Source: Leisingera aquaemixtae (lineage in GTDB: Bacteria > Pseudomonadota > Alphaproteobacteria > Rhodobacterales > Rhodobacteraceae). Taken from it: a stretch of 64,000 nt of DNA. Below the pieces are notes generated by a model, which saw only the letters and a program-made list of their open reading frames with translations, searched no databases and was not told where the DNA came from. The stretch covers positions 434,001 through 498,000 of the forward strand of contig NZ_JAHVJQ010000001.1 of NCBI RefSeq assembly GCF_019801145.1, written 5' to 3'. Position numbers and translations under genes: made by a program. Numbering within the stretch: the first letter of the stretch is position 1; each line of letters begins with the position of its first letter. Positions 26,841 through 35,515 of this stretch are shown here, one piece after another.

Positions 26841-28664
26841 TCAGTCTGCCTGATACCACCAGACGTCGGGCATGAACTCGGTGCGGTCGCCATAGATCGG
26901 CAATCTGTCCGGGAAGCGCATTTCCTTAATGTGGGCGATACGGCCGGTGTCAAAGCTCCAGAATGGAATGACATAGCGCCCGGCGGTCAGCACCCGGTCC
27001 AGCGCGCGCACCGCGGCGGTGAAATCCTCCGGCTCCGTTGCGGTCAGCATCGCGTCGATCATTGCCTCTGCCGCCGGGCTGTCCATGCCCATCAGGTTGC
27101 GGCTGCCGGGCTGATCCACGCCGTCGCTGCCCCAGTAATAGCGCTGCTCGTTGCCGGGGCTCAGCGACAGTTCCCGGCGGAACCGGGTGAGGTCGAAGTC
27201 ATAGGCGTTCTCGCGTTCTGCATATTGCGCATTGTCCACGGTCTCAGGCGTCAGCGTGATGCCCAGCCGTTCCAGCGCGCGGGCGTAGATCTCGGTGACG
27301 GTCTTCATCTCGCCGTCGCCCTGGCGGATCAGCACGCTGAGCGTCAGCGGCGTGCCTTCTGCATTGCGCAGGACCCCGTCCGTAACAGTCCAGCCGGATT
27401 CTTCCAGCAGTTTCATTGCTTTGCGCAGGTTTCCGCGGTTGCGCTTGCTGCCGTCACCCTGGGGAAGGGTGTAACCTTCCAGCGTGCCGGGCAGCAGGCT
27501 GTCCGCAAAGGGGGCCAGCAGCGTGCGGACCTTGTCCTCCGCCGCGCCGGGCCGCATCCCCAGTACCGAGCCGGAGAAATAGGAGCTGATCCGCTGTTGG
27601 GTGCCGCCGGTCACGGTGCCGTTGATGTACTCGAAGTTAAAGGCCAGGAGCAGCGCCTCGCGCACCCGCCAGTCATCCAGCGGTGCGCGCCGCGTGTTCA
27701 TCACCAGCCCCGTCATGCCGGAGGGGCGCTGATGCGGGATCTCGCTTTTGACCACATCGCCGCGGGTGATGGCCGGGAATCTGTAGATGCTGTCCCATTT
27801 GTCGGCGTTGAACTCGCGCACCGCGCTCAGCTCGCCGGCTTTGAACGCCTCGAACAAAACGGTTTCATCACCGAAGAAGTCGATGCGCAGGGTGTCGAAA
27901 TTCTGGGTGCCGCGGCGCAGCGGCAGATCTGCGCCCCAGTAATCCGGGTTGCGGGACAGACTAACAAAGCGGCCGGGTTCAAAACTGCTCACCACATAGG
28001 CGCCGGTGCCGATGGGGGCGCCGTCGATCTCGTCGCTGCCGAACTCCTTGCCCTCCCATTGCGCCTTCTTGAGGATCGGGCGCAGCCCGGCGATCAGCGC
28101 CAACTCCCGGTCCTCGGTGTTGAAGGTCAGCCGCAGGCTGCGCGGGCCGGTCTGTTCGATTTTCGCCACCTTGGTCCAGAACCCGCGGTAGCGCGGGTGG
28201 CCCTTGGTGCCCAATGTCTCGTAGGACCAGATCACGTCGTCGGCGGTCACCGGGCTGCCGTCAGAGAATCGGGCCCCCTCGCGCAGGGTGAATTCGACCC
28301 AGGAACGGTCCTCGGGCACCTCAACCGATTCGGCCAGAAGCCCGTAAAGCGTGAACGGTTCATCCCAGGAGCGGCCCATCAGACTCTCGTATCCCCAGAA
28401 CCTCAGCTGCCACGGAGTGGTCCCCTTAAGGGTGAACGGGTTGAGGCTGTCAAAACCACCGGTATTGCCGAAAACAACCTTGCCGCCTTTGGGTGCGTCC
28501 GGGTTTGCATAGGGTAAAGACACAAAATCCGGTGGCAGCGCGGGGTCCCCGTACATAGCTATGCCATGGGCTGATTCTGCCTGCGCGAAATTCGCGGCAA
28601 AGGCCAGGGTGATTCCTGCCAGCGCCGCGCCAAGAGTCCGGAAATTTTCTTTTTGCAGTTTCAC
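26841..28664 (-). CDS. YejA-like ABC transporter substrate-binding protein
   Basis: 607 aa. GTG start at 28664 with a signal peptide (TLGAALAGITLAFAANFAQA, cut near residue 29). It belongs to the SBP_bac_5 extracellular family: the typical LREGARFSDGSPVTADDVIWSYETL motif lies near residue 130, and GTGAYVVSSFEPGRFVSLSRNPDYWG near 225. The start GIAMYGDPALPPDFVSLPYANPDAPKGG is characteristic of YejA-type oligopeptide or microcin-C binding proteins. No permease or ATPase genes adjoin it, so it is an orphan binding protein here. Confidence 0.9.
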   Translation of the reverse strand: MKLQKENFRTLGAALAGITLAFAANFAQAESAHGIAMYGDPALPPDFVSLPYANPDAPKGGKVVFGNTGGFDSLNPFTLKGTTPWQLRFWGYESLMGRSWDEPFTLYGLLAESVEVPEDRSWVEFTLREGARFSDGSPVTADDVIWSYETLGTKGHPRYRGFWTKVAKIEQTGPRSLRLTFNTEDRELALIAGLRPILKKAQWEGKEFGSDEIDGAPIGTGAYVVSSFEPGRFVSLSRNPDYWGADLPLRRGTQNFDTLRIDFFGDETVLFEAFKAGELSAVREFNADKWDSIYRFPAITRGDVVKSEIPHQRPSGMTGLVMNTRRAPLDDWRVREALLLAFNFEYINGTVTGGTQQRISSYFSGSVLGMRPGAAEDKVRTLLAPFADSLLPGTLEGYTLPQGDGSKRNRGNLRKAMKLLEESGWTVTDGVLRNAEGTPLTLSVLIRQGDGEMKTVTEIYARALERLGITLTPETVDNAQYAERENAYDFDLTRFRRELSLSPGNEQRYYWGSDGVDQPGSRNLMGMDSPAAEAMIDAMLTATEPEDFTAAVRALDRVLTAGRYVIPFWSFDTGRIAHIKEMRFPDRLPIYGDRTEFMPDVWWYQAD

Positions 28665-28738
28665 AACAATCCCGCTCTGCCCTTATTTTCTTGCCTCCGC
28701 ACGCTACGTGCGCTTTTTCGTCTTTTCAAACTTTTAGC

Positions 28739-28767
28739 TTGGACGAAAGCCGGAAATTGCTTATAAA
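28739..28767 (+). promoter_or_regulatory. sigma-70-type promoter of candidate small RNA
   Basis: TTGGAC (28739-28744) and TATAAA (28762-28767) are separated by exactly 17 bp on the plus strand. The expected start is near 28774. No plus-strand gene lies between here and the terminator at 28821-28848. Confidence 0.6.
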
Positions 28768-28773
28768 GGGGTC

Positions 28774-28848
28774 ACTGCTCGATAGGTTTCTTGCCTGTAT
28801 GAAACCTGCCTCAATAACTAACGCCCGCCTCGTGCGGGCGTTTTTTTC
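28774..28848 (+). ncRNA. candidate trans-acting small RNA, about 75 nt
   Basis: The 320-bp gap 28665-28984 lies between divergent genes, so no terminator is expected in it, yet it holds a complete short transcription unit: promoter (28739-28767), then a first stem-loop AGGTTTC / GAAACCT with loop TTGCCTGTAT (28784-28807), a single-stranded linker GCCTCAATAACTA (28808-28820), and a U-tailed terminator hairpin. No ORF with a ribosome site fits inside. This is the layout of an Hfq-type sRNA, and hfq is present in this window. Family and targets are unknown. The remainder of the gap (28665-28738 and 28849-28984) shows no gene. Confidence 0.55.
28821..28848 (+). terminator. intrinsic terminator of candidate small RNA
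   Basis: ACGCCCGC / GCGGGCGT stem with loop CTCGT, followed by seven or more T. It lies on the plus strand, where the only upstream transcript can be the candidate sRNA because the neighbouring gene upstream runs the other way. Confidence 0.85.
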
Positions 28849-28984
28849 TGCCCGTTTCTCTGCTTTTTTGAACGATGGAAATGGCGGCAATGGCCGCCCC
28901 GGCATCCGTAGTCTTACGCGTTTCCTTTGCATCTGCAGCATGGCACAGTGGCGGCAGTTTCAATCAGCCATGGGGTAGGAAGCG

Positions 28985-29758
28985 ATGACATTGCAAGGCA
29001 AGACCGCCGTTATCACCGGATCGAATTCTGGCATTGGCCTGGGGGTTGCTCGCGAACTGGCGCGGGCAGGGGCCAATGTGGTGCTGAACTCCTTCACCGA
29101 CCGGGAGGAGGATCACGCGCTGGCAGCTGAACTCGCCCGTGAGTTCAGCGTCAAGGCCCAGTACGTCCAGGCCGATATGTCCAAGGGCGCGGACTGCCGC
29201 GCGCTGATCGAAAAGGCCGGGGCCTGCGACATCCTGGTGAACAACGCGGGCATTCAGCATGTGTCGCCGATCGACGAGTTTCCGCAGGAAAAATGGGATG
29301 CGATCATCGCCATCAACATGAACTCGAACTTCCACACCATGGCGGCAGCACTGCCCAAGATGCGCGCCGCAGGCTGGGGCCGGATCGTAAACATTGCGTC
29401 AGCGCACGGGCTGACCGCCTCACCCTACAAGGCCGCTTATGTGGCCGCCAAGCACGGCGTGGTGGGCATGACCAAGACGGTAGCGCTGGAAACCGCGGAG
29501 GAGCCGATCACCTGCAATGCGATCTGCCCGGGCTATGTGCTGACGCCGCTGGTCGAGGCGCAGATTCCCGATACCATGGAGAAATACAACATGGGCCGGG
29601 AAGAGGTGATCAAGAAGGTCATGCTGGAGCGCCAGCCGAGCCGCGAGTTCGCCACGGTGGAGCAGCTGGGCGGCACCGCCGTGTTCCTGTGTTCGGACGC
29701 GGCGGCGCAGATCACCGGCACCACCATCAGCGTCGACGGCGGCTGGACGGCGCTGTAG
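28985..29758 (+). CDS. bdhA: 3-hydroxybutyrate dehydrogenase
   Basis: 257 aa classical short-chain dehydrogenase. The N-terminal TGSNSGIG Rossmann motif is at residues 11-18, the NNAG motif near 86, catalytic Ser139 in NIASAHGL and the YxxxK pair Tyr152/Lys156 (PYKAAYVAAKHG). These local sequences, and the C-terminal DGGWTAL, are those of D-3-hydroxybutyrate dehydrogenase, which oxidises the PHB monomer to acetoacetate. The start ATG 28985 follows GTAGGA. Confidence 0.92.
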   Translation: MTLQGKTAVITGSNSGIGLGVARELARAGANVVLNSFTDREEDHALAAELAREFSVKAQYVQADMSKGADCRALIEKAGACDILVNNAGIQHVSPIDEFPQEKWDAIIAINMNSNFHTMAAALPKMRAAGWGRIVNIASAHGLTASPYKAAYVAAKHGVVGMTKTVALETAEEPITCNAICPGYVLTPLVEAQIPDTMEKYNMGREEVIKKVMLERQPSREFATVEQLGGTAVFLCSDAAAQITGTTISVDGGWTAL

Positions 29759-29777
29759 GCTTTCGGAGAGACGGCAG

Positions 29778-29850
29778 GAGGGGGCCGGCCCCCTCTTGCC
29801 CCTTGAAGGGGCAATTCACCCCCGGAGTATTTTCACAAAGGTGAAATAGG
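29778..29850. repeat. three tandem hairpins and repeat copy 2 between bdhA and the patatin gene
   Basis: Three adjacent inverted repeats follow bdhA: GAGGGGG-CCGG-CCCCCTC (29778-29795), TTGCCCC-TTGAA-GGGGCAA (29796-29814), and TTTCAC-AAAG-GTGAAA (29831-29846). The last lies in the second copy of the GGAGTATTT element found at 12404-12440. The first two probably terminate or stabilise the bdhA mRNA, although neither is followed by a T-run. Confidence 0.45.
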
Positions 29851-29863
29851 CAGGTGGCGTTTG

Positions 29864-30889
29864 GTGACACGGATTAATCTGGCCCTGCAGGGCGGCGGCG
29901 CGCATGGGGCCTTTACCTGGGGGGTGCTCGACCGGCTGCTGGAGGAGGACGGGATCGAGGTCGCGGGCATCACCGGGACTTCGGCCGGGGCGCTGAATGG
30001 CGCCGCGGTCAAGGCCGGAATGGTGCAGGACGGGCGTGCAGGCGCCAAGGCGGCGCTGGACCGGCTGTGGCAGCGGATGGGGGCCGTGGGCGACATGCGC
30101 TTTGCCCATTGGCTGACGCGGTTTGACGCAGTGGCCTGGGCCGGGACGCTGGAAGCGGCGATGCCGTTTTCGCCGCTGGAAAGCCTGAGCCAGGTGATCT
30201 CTCCCTATCACTACGGGCCGTTTTACGAAAATCCGCTGCGCAAGGTGGTGGAACAGTTCAACTTTGCAGAAGTCTGTGCCGGCGAAGGGCCGGAGCTGTT
30301 CATCTGCGCGACCTGCGTGCGCAGCGGCAAGATCCGCATCTTCGAGGGGGAGGAGATTAGCACAGACGCGATTCTTGCCTCCGCCTGCCTGCCGGACCTG
30401 TTTCAGGCTGTTGAGATCGAGGACCCGGAAACCGGCCGGATTGAGGCCTATTGGGACGGCGGCTATACCGGCAACCCAGCGCTGTTCCCGCTGTTCCGCG
30501 ACGCGCTGCCGGGGGATGTGGTGATCGTCAACATCAACCCGCTGGAGCGCGACGAGATCCCGAAGACGCCGCAGCAGATCCGCAACCGGGTGAACGAGAT
30601 CAGCTTCAACTCGTCGCTGCTGCGGGAGCTGCGGGCAATCAACTTCGTGCAACGGCTGCTTGCCGATGGCACTATCCGGAAGGGCCGGATGAAACAGGTG
30701 CGGGTTCACATGATTGCCGATGACGATCTGATGACGCAGCTTTCGGTCACCACCAAGCTGTTTCCGGTGCCGCAGATCCTGGCGCGGCTGAAGCAGGCGG
30801 GACGCGATGCGGCAGAAGGCTTTCTGGCGCGGGACCGGGAAAACCTGGGTGTGCGCTCCTCCGCCGATCTGCCGGCGATGTTCGGTTAG
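29864..30889 (+). CDS. patatin-like phospholipase
   Basis: 341 aa from the GTG at 29864 (a TTG one codon earlier is possible), preceded by GCAGGTGG. The Ser-Asp dyad hydrolase motifs are clear: oxyanion loop GGGAHG (residues 9-14), nucleophile GTSAG (around 40-44), and the DGGYTGNP motif (around 200) with the catalytic Asp. Members are lipid acyl hydrolases acting on membrane or storage lipids; PHB-associated patatins exist, and bdhA lies upstream, but a link is only inferred. The last four bases overlap the convergent DUF502 gene. Confidence 0.92.
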   Translation: MTRINLALQGGGAHGAFTWGVLDRLLEEDGIEVAGITGTSAGALNGAAVKAGMVQDGRAGAKAALDRLWQRMGAVGDMRFAHWLTRFDAVAWAGTLEAAMPFSPLESLSQVISPYHYGPFYENPLRKVVEQFNFAEVCAGEGPELFICATCVRSGKIRIFEGEEISTDAILASACLPDLFQAVEIEDPETGRIEAYWDGGYTGNPALFPLFRDALPGDVVIVNINPLERDEIPKTPQQIRNRVNEISFNSSLLRELRAINFVQRLLADGTIRKGRMKQVRVHMIADDDLMTQLSVTTKLFPVPQILARLKQAGRDAAEGFLARDRENLGVRSSADLPAMFG

Positions 30890-31602
30890 GCGTCTTCTTT
30901 TTCCAGGACTTTCGGCTTCTTGCCGTTTTCCACCGGCTTGGTGGGGTCCTTGGGGTTCGGGTAGACGAGGCCCGCGGAGATCACCAGCTTGGCCGAGTCC
31001 TCCACCGTCATATCCAGCTCGATCACGTCCTCCTCCGGCACGAACAGCAGGAAGCCGGACGTGGGGTTCGGTGTGGTCGGAAGAAAGACGCTGACCAGCC
31101 CGCCGCTGGTTTCCGCCCGCTTGGCGATCTCGCCCTTGGCATTGGTGGAGATGAAGCCGATGGCCCAGATGCCCTTGCGCGGGTATTGCACCAGGCAGGC
31201 CTTCTCAAAACTGCGCTCGGACTGGGCAAAGACGGTCTCGGAAATCTGCTTAATGCCGGAATAGACCGTGCGCACCACTGGCATCCGGTCCACTAGGCTT
31301 TCGGCGAAATTGATCAGCGAGCGGCCGATAAGGCCCTTGGCGATCCAGCCCACGACGATGGTGAACAGCAGGAAGATGATCAGTCCGACGCCGCGCAGGT
31401 TGATGCCGATGTACTGCTCAGGCCGGAAGGTGTGCGGCACCAGCGGCAGCACCACGCTGTCGATCCAGCCCATCACCGACCACAACAGCCAGATGGTCAG
31501 CCCCACCGGGGCAATCACCACGATGCCGGTAAAGAAAGAGGCGCGCAGGCTGGCGAACAGGCCGCGGCGGCGGTGGGGTTCTTCGTCGAATGGCGTGGTC
31601 AT
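30886..31602 (-). CDS. DUF502 family membrane protein
   Basis: 238 aa. Two transmembrane segments (residues about 22-45 and 70-92) are followed by a cytosolic or periplasmic beta-rich domain with FISTNAKGEIAKRAETSGGLVSVFLPTTPNPTSGFLLFVPEEDVIELDMTVEDSAKLVISAG, which is diagnostic of DUF502. The C-terminus is Lys/Glu-rich. The function of the family is unknown. The stop overlaps the patatin gene tail to tail. Confidence 0.93.
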   Translation of the reverse strand: MTTPFDEEPHRRRGLFASLRASFFTGIVVIAPVGLTIWLLWSVMGWIDSVVLPLVPHTFRPEQYIGINLRGVGLIIFLLFTIVVGWIAKGLIGRSLINFAESLVDRMPVVRTVYSGIKQISETVFAQSERSFEKACLVQYPRKGIWAIGFISTNAKGEIAKRAETSGGLVSVFLPTTPNPTSGFLLFVPEEDVIELDMTVEDSAKLVISAGLVYPNPKDPTKPVENGKKPKVLEKEDA

Positions 31603-31681
31603 AGATCGGTTATCCAGGAATTCCGCTGGAACCTAGGCACTGTTTTGGGGCGGAGCAATGGTTTCCGCCCCAAAAATCAAC

Positions 31682-32596
31682 TCATTGTGCGAGATTGTTG
31701 AGTTCCTGTGCGATCTTTGCCGCCAGCCGGGCATTGTTGCGCACCAGGGCGATGTTCGCGGTGAGCGAGCGGCCTTCGGTCAGCTCGAAGATGCGGCTCA
31801 ACAGGAAAGGGGTAACATCTTTGCCTGCAACACCCTGGGCATCGGCTTCGGACTGGGCCTGGGCGATCACCGGGGCCAGATCCTCTGCTGCGATCTGGTA
31901 TTCTGCCGGGATCGGGTTCGCAACCAGCTGGCCTCCGGGCACGCCCATGGCCTGGCGCGTGGCGTGGGCGCGGGCGATCTCAGCGGGCGCGTCCATGCGC
32001 AGCGGCGCCTTCAGCTCCGACTGGGCCGACCAGAAGGCGGGGAAGCTGTCCTGCCGGTAGGCAATCACCGGCACGCCCTGGGTTTCCAGCACTTCCAGCG
32101 TCTTCGGCAGGTCGAGGATCGCCTTGGCGCCCGCGGCCACAACGGTCACCGGGGTTTGCGCGAGCTCCATCAGGTCGGCGGAAATGTCGAAAGAGGTCTC
32201 AGCGCCCTTATGGACACCGCCGATGCCGCCGGTGGCAAAGACGGAAATGCCCGCCAGCCGCGCCGCAATCATGGTCGCCGCAACGGTGGTCGCGCCGGTG
32301 CCGCCGGTGGCGATGCAGGCGGGCATGTCAGCGCGGGAGATCTTGGCAACGCCCTTGGCTTGACCCAGCGCCTGCAACTGGTCGGGCTCAAGACCCACAT
32401 GCAGCACGCCTTCTATGACCGCCATGGTGGCGGGCACGGCGCCAGAGTCGCGGATGTCCTGCTCCACCTGTGCAGCAACCTCGACATTCTGAGGGTAAGG
32501 CATGCCGTGGGTGATGATGGTGCTTTCCAGCGCAACGATGGCCTGTCCGGCGGCCTTGGCGGCCTGAACTTCGGACGAATACTGAATGTCGATCAA
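31682..32596 (-). CDS. psuG: pseudouridine-5'-phosphate glycosidase
   Basis: 304 aa. TTG start at 32596, overlapping the psuK stop; AGGAG lies about ten bases upstream, and no ATG fits the conserved N-terminus (ALESTIITHGMPYPQN). Further family motifs: AVIEGVLHVGL, ATGGTGATTVAATM, TGGIGGVHKGAE, and AYRQDSFPAF. It splits pseudouridine 5'-phosphate into uracil and ribose 5-phosphate, the second step of pseudouridine salvage, after PsuK. Confidence 0.93.
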   Translation of the reverse strand: MIDIQYSSEVQAAKAAGQAIVALESTIITHGMPYPQNVEVAAQVEQDIRDSGAVPATMAVIEGVLHVGLEPDQLQALGQAKGVAKISRADMPACIATGGTGATTVAATMIAARLAGISVFATGGIGGVHKGAETSFDISADLMELAQTPVTVVAAGAKAILDLPKTLEVLETQGVPVIAYRQDSFPAFWSAQSELKAPLRMDAPAEIARAHATRQAMGVPGGQLVANPIPAEYQIAAEDLAPVIAQAQSEADAQGVAGKDVTPFLLSRIFELTEGRSLTANIALVRNNARLAAKIAQELNNLAQ

Positions 32597-33501
32597 AGCG
32601 GGGGTTCTCCTGAAACGTAGGTTGCCGCAGCCTTGAGGGCTGAGGCCAAAGCGGTTTTGCGGTCTTCGCCCCGTGCCTCGGCAACGATATGGGCGGCCAT
32701 GAAGGTATCGCCTGCACCGGTCACCCGGGCGACGGTAACACGGGGCGGATGCAGGGTGATGGCGCCCTCGGCATCCGCCACAGTGGCAGAGGCGCCGCCG
32801 TCAGTGACCAGCACCCGGGCAGCGCCCCGGTCCAGCATCGCCGTGGCGGCGGTTTCGCTGTCGGTGAACTCCGCCTGGCACAGGATGCCGGCCTCTTCCA
32901 GGTTCACATAAAGCGTGCCGCGGGTGCGGGTCAGGAACGGGCGCAGCCGTTCCGCCTTGCCCGGCGACGCGGGGGCGACGCGCAGGTCGGCCTTGGCAAA
33001 GGCCGGGCTGGCAACAATGTCGTCCAGCAGCGACAGCGTCAGGTTGCCGTCCAGCGCCACCTGGCCCTCATATGGCGCGGCCTCGGTGCCCAGCGAGCCA
33101 TCGGACAGCGGCCGCAGGATCTTGTCTCCCGCGGCCTCCAGCGAATGCGCGTCGGCAATGGCGGCAATCAGCCCGTTAGCGCCTTCCACAGCCATGTAGC
33201 GGTCGGTGGGCAAGTCCTCGGAGCGGTAGATGTGATCGGTGATCAGGCCGAAGTGTCCGCAGGCATGGATCAGCTCGTCGCCTTCGGGGTCGCGGCCTAC
33301 AGAAGTCAGCAGTGCGGGCTTCACGCCAAAGCGCGACAAGGTCATGGCGATGTTCATGGCCACACCGCCGGGCAGGCGGGTGATGCGCCCGGGCATGTCC
33401 GATCCGCGCTGCATTTCATTGGTGCAGCGGCCGATAATGTCCCACAGGACCGACCCGATGCACAGGATGGCGGGTGTCTGAGAGTTAGGGGCTTGTGTCA
33501 T
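32593..33501 (-). CDS. psuK: PfkB-family pseudouridine kinase
   Basis: 302 aa ribokinase-like kinase. The N-terminal GSVLWDIIGRC and GGVAMNIAMTLSRFG are substrate-lid motifs; the C-terminal VARVTGAGDTFMAAHI carries the PfkB anion hole and catalytic Asp. The four-base overlap with psuG makes pseudouridine the most likely substrate, forming a two-gene degradation operon. No pseudouridine transporter is adjacent. Confidence 0.9.
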   Translation of the reverse strand: MTQAPNSQTPAILCIGSVLWDIIGRCTNEMQRGSDMPGRITRLPGGVAMNIAMTLSRFGVKPALLTSVGRDPEGDELIHACGHFGLITDHIYRSEDLPTDRYMAVEGANGLIAAIADAHSLEAAGDKILRPLSDGSLGTEAAPYEGQVALDGNLTLSLLDDIVASPAFAKADLRVAPASPGKAERLRPFLTRTRGTLYVNLEEAGILCQAEFTDSETAATAMLDRGAARVLVTDGGASATVADAEGAITLHPPRVTVARVTGAGDTFMAAHIVAEARGEDRKTALASALKAAATYVSGEPPL

Positions 33502-33542
33502 ATTGACCTATTGCCGCCTTTGTCAGGCCTCTGCAAGCGGCT

Positions 33543-34352
33543 TCACCGGGAAGGCACCGCGAATGTCAGGGCGGCCCAAAGGCTTTCCCACACGTAATCC
33601 TTGCCATCCGGGGCAGGGCGCAGAACCACGGTGTCCAGCAGGTAGCTGTGCCCGGGGGCTAGGGGAACAACGGCCTCACCCTGCGCGTCCGTCAGGCGGG
33701 TGCTGATGGTAACTGCGCCATCCGGGGACTTGTCAAAGATTTCGACCTGGGCCTCTGGCCGGGCTTTGCCCTGGTACAGCACCCGGACTGGAAGCCCTGC
33801 TGTCAGGTCATCCGTATAGGGATTGGCGAGGGCGACAATCTCGGTCTCCAGCCCGGCGGCGAGATCGGCCCCCTTGCCATCGCCGATTGCCACCAGCGCC
33901 TTGGCATAGCGGGTGTACTGCTCGACAAAGCCTGCATCCGGCAAGCCGCGCGCCCGGTGCTGCGTGCGGATATCGCCAAACGCCTTGTGATCAATGAAGG
34001 CCTGAAACTCTTCCCAGCTGTCATAGGTCAGGGTCTGCGGCTGGGTCTGGTGGATCAGCACGGCCAGCCCGTCCTGCATTATACCGCCGCTAAAGGCCGG
34101 CATATCCCCCATCCGCCCGAGGTAGGGAGAAGCCGTTTGTCCTTGCATGACTTCAAAACGCGCGATGCGGTGATCCAGATAGGGCTGCTCAGCCCCCTTG
34201 AACTCCTGCCCGTTGCGCAGCTTCGCCACCACAGTTTCCCCGGAATCCACTTGATATTTCTCCGGCTCAATCCAAAACTCGTGGGATAACACCGGCGCGG
34301 CCCCACTGGTCAGCCCGGCACAGAGTATTGAGCAGAACAGGCGGTATTGCAT
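33543..34352 (-). CDS. DUF4198 periplasmic protein (metal-uptake associated)
   Basis: 269 aa from the ATG at 34352. A signal peptide (MQYRLFCSILCAGLTSGAAPVLSHEF, cut near residue 22) is followed by HEFWIEPEKYQVDSGETVVAKLRNGQEFKG, the entry of the DUF4198 beta-sandwich, and a C-terminal carboxypeptidase-regulatory-like part (LPVRVLYQGKARPEAQVEIFDKS). DUF4198 proteins usually accompany nickel, cobalt or other metal uptake. It is divergent, only 28 bp apart, from a HupE/UreJ-type permease. Confidence 0.82.
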   Translation of the reverse strand: MQYRLFCSILCAGLTSGAAPVLSHEFWIEPEKYQVDSGETVVAKLRNGQEFKGAEQPYLDHRIARFEVMQGQTASPYLGRMGDMPAFSGGIMQDGLAVLIHQTQPQTLTYDSWEEFQAFIDHKAFGDIRTQHRARGLPDAGFVEQYTRYAKALVAIGDGKGADLAAGLETEIVALANPYTDDLTAGLPVRVLYQGKARPEAQVEIFDKSPDGAVTISTRLTDAQGEAVVPLAPGHSYLLDTVVLRPAPDGKDYVWESLWAALTFAVPSR

Positions 34353-34380
34353 GAACGGGTCCTTGGCTGTCAGGCGTGGT

Positions 34381-35502
34381 ATGACTTGGCTGCGGACACT
34401 ATTTGCGCTGCTGTTCAGCATGGTTGCAATAGCGGCCGCGCCAGCCCGCGCGCATGAGGTCACTCCGGCCATCGCCGATTTCACCATCACAGACCGGCAG
34501 ATCACCGTCGAACTGCGCCTGAACATCGAAGCCTTTGTTGCCGGGATCAATCTGGACGGGCTGTCGGACACCAACCAGACCGCGCAGGCGGCGGATTATG
34601 ATGAGCTGCGCGCGCTGGGCGCAGACGAGCTGGAGCCGATGGTGCGGCTTTTTGCGGAGGAATGGCTGGAGACGTTTGCGGTGCAGGCCGCAGGCCCGGT
34701 CCCGCTGAGCGTCACGCGGATCACCATTCCCGAAGTGGGGGATGCAAGCCTGCCGCGGGCCTCCTTCCTTGAACTCACAGGTGAGATCCCGCCCGGAACC
34801 GGGAGCTTGCGCATCATCTGGCCTGCGGGCTCCGGCGGCGTGGTGCTGCGGCAGAACGGAGTGGAGGAGCCCTATACCGGCTATCTGCAAGGCGGCGAGA
34901 CCTCACCCCCCATCCCGCTCCAGGGCGGCGCAGCCAAGATGCCGGTCGAGGCCTTCATGGAGTACCTCCCCGTCGGGTTCACCCATATCCTGCCAAAGGG
35001 GCTGGATCACATCCTGTTTGTGCTGGGGCTGTTCTTTCTCAGCCCGCGGGTAAAACCGCTGCTGTTGCAGGTGAGCGTGTTTACGGTGGCCCATACCATC
35101 ACCCTCGCGCTGGGCGCGCTGGGCATGGTCAATGTGAACCCCGCCATCGTCGAGCCGATGATCGCCCTGTCGATTGTCTTTGTCGCGGTCGAGAACATCT
35201 TTGCCCGCAAACTGCACAGCTGGCGGACGTTTGTCATCTTCGGTTTCGGCCTGCTGCACGGTCTGGGCTTTGCGACGGTGCTGGGGGAGTTCGGATTGCC
35301 GGCCAGCCAGTTCCTGCCAGCGCTCATTGGCTTCAACGTGGGGGTGGAACTGGGCCAGCTGGCGGTGATTGCCGCTGCTTACCTTGGCGTGCGCCTGTGG
35401 TTCGGGCGGCATCCGAAATACCGCGGCCGGGTGGCGATCCCGGCCTCTGTCACCATCGCGATGATCGGCGGCTACTGGTTTGTGGAGCGGGTGTTTCTGT
35501 AA
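34381..35502 (+). CDS. HupE/UreJ-family membrane protein
   Basis: 373 aa from the ATG at 34381; an ATG at 34351 would overlap the start codon of the divergent gene and is rejected. A signal peptide ends near residue 25 (APARAHEVTP), a periplasmic domain of about 190 residues follows, and the C-terminal half holds about six helices with GFTHILPKGLDHILFVLGLFFL, AHTITLAL, FGLLHGLGFATVL and FNVGVELGQLAV, the His/Asp-rich signature of HupE/UreJ metal permeases. The neighbouring DUF4198 gene suggests a nickel, cobalt or similar ion, but no hydrogenase or urease gene is nearby. Confidence 0.88.
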   Translation: MTWLRTLFALLFSMVAIAAAPARAHEVTPAIADFTITDRQITVELRLNIEAFVAGINLDGLSDTNQTAQAADYDELRALGADELEPMVRLFAEEWLETFAVQAAGPVPLSVTRITIPEVGDASLPRASFLELTGEIPPGTGSLRIIWPAGSGGVVLRQNGVEEPYTGYLQGGETSPPIPLQGGAAKMPVEAFMEYLPVGFTHILPKGLDHILFVLGLFFLSPRVKPLLLQVSVFTVAHTITLALGALGMVNVNPAIVEPMIALSIVFVAVENIFARKLHSWRTFVIFGFGLLHGLGFATVLGEFGLPASQFLPALIGFNVGVELGQLAVIAAAYLGVRLWFGRHPKYRGRVAIPASVTIAMIGGYWFVERVFL

Positions 35503-35515
35503 ACGCCCCAGCGGG

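Noticed and set aside
26768-26974. Longer start for the ArsR-ArsC gene
   Set aside because: The extra 69 codons run through the promoter and into the 3' end of the binding-protein gene; the winged helix begins at the ATG at 26767.
34351-34380. Upstream ATG for the HupE/UreJ-type gene
   Set aside because: It would overlap the start codon of the divergent DUF4198 gene and add residues before a clean signal peptide.
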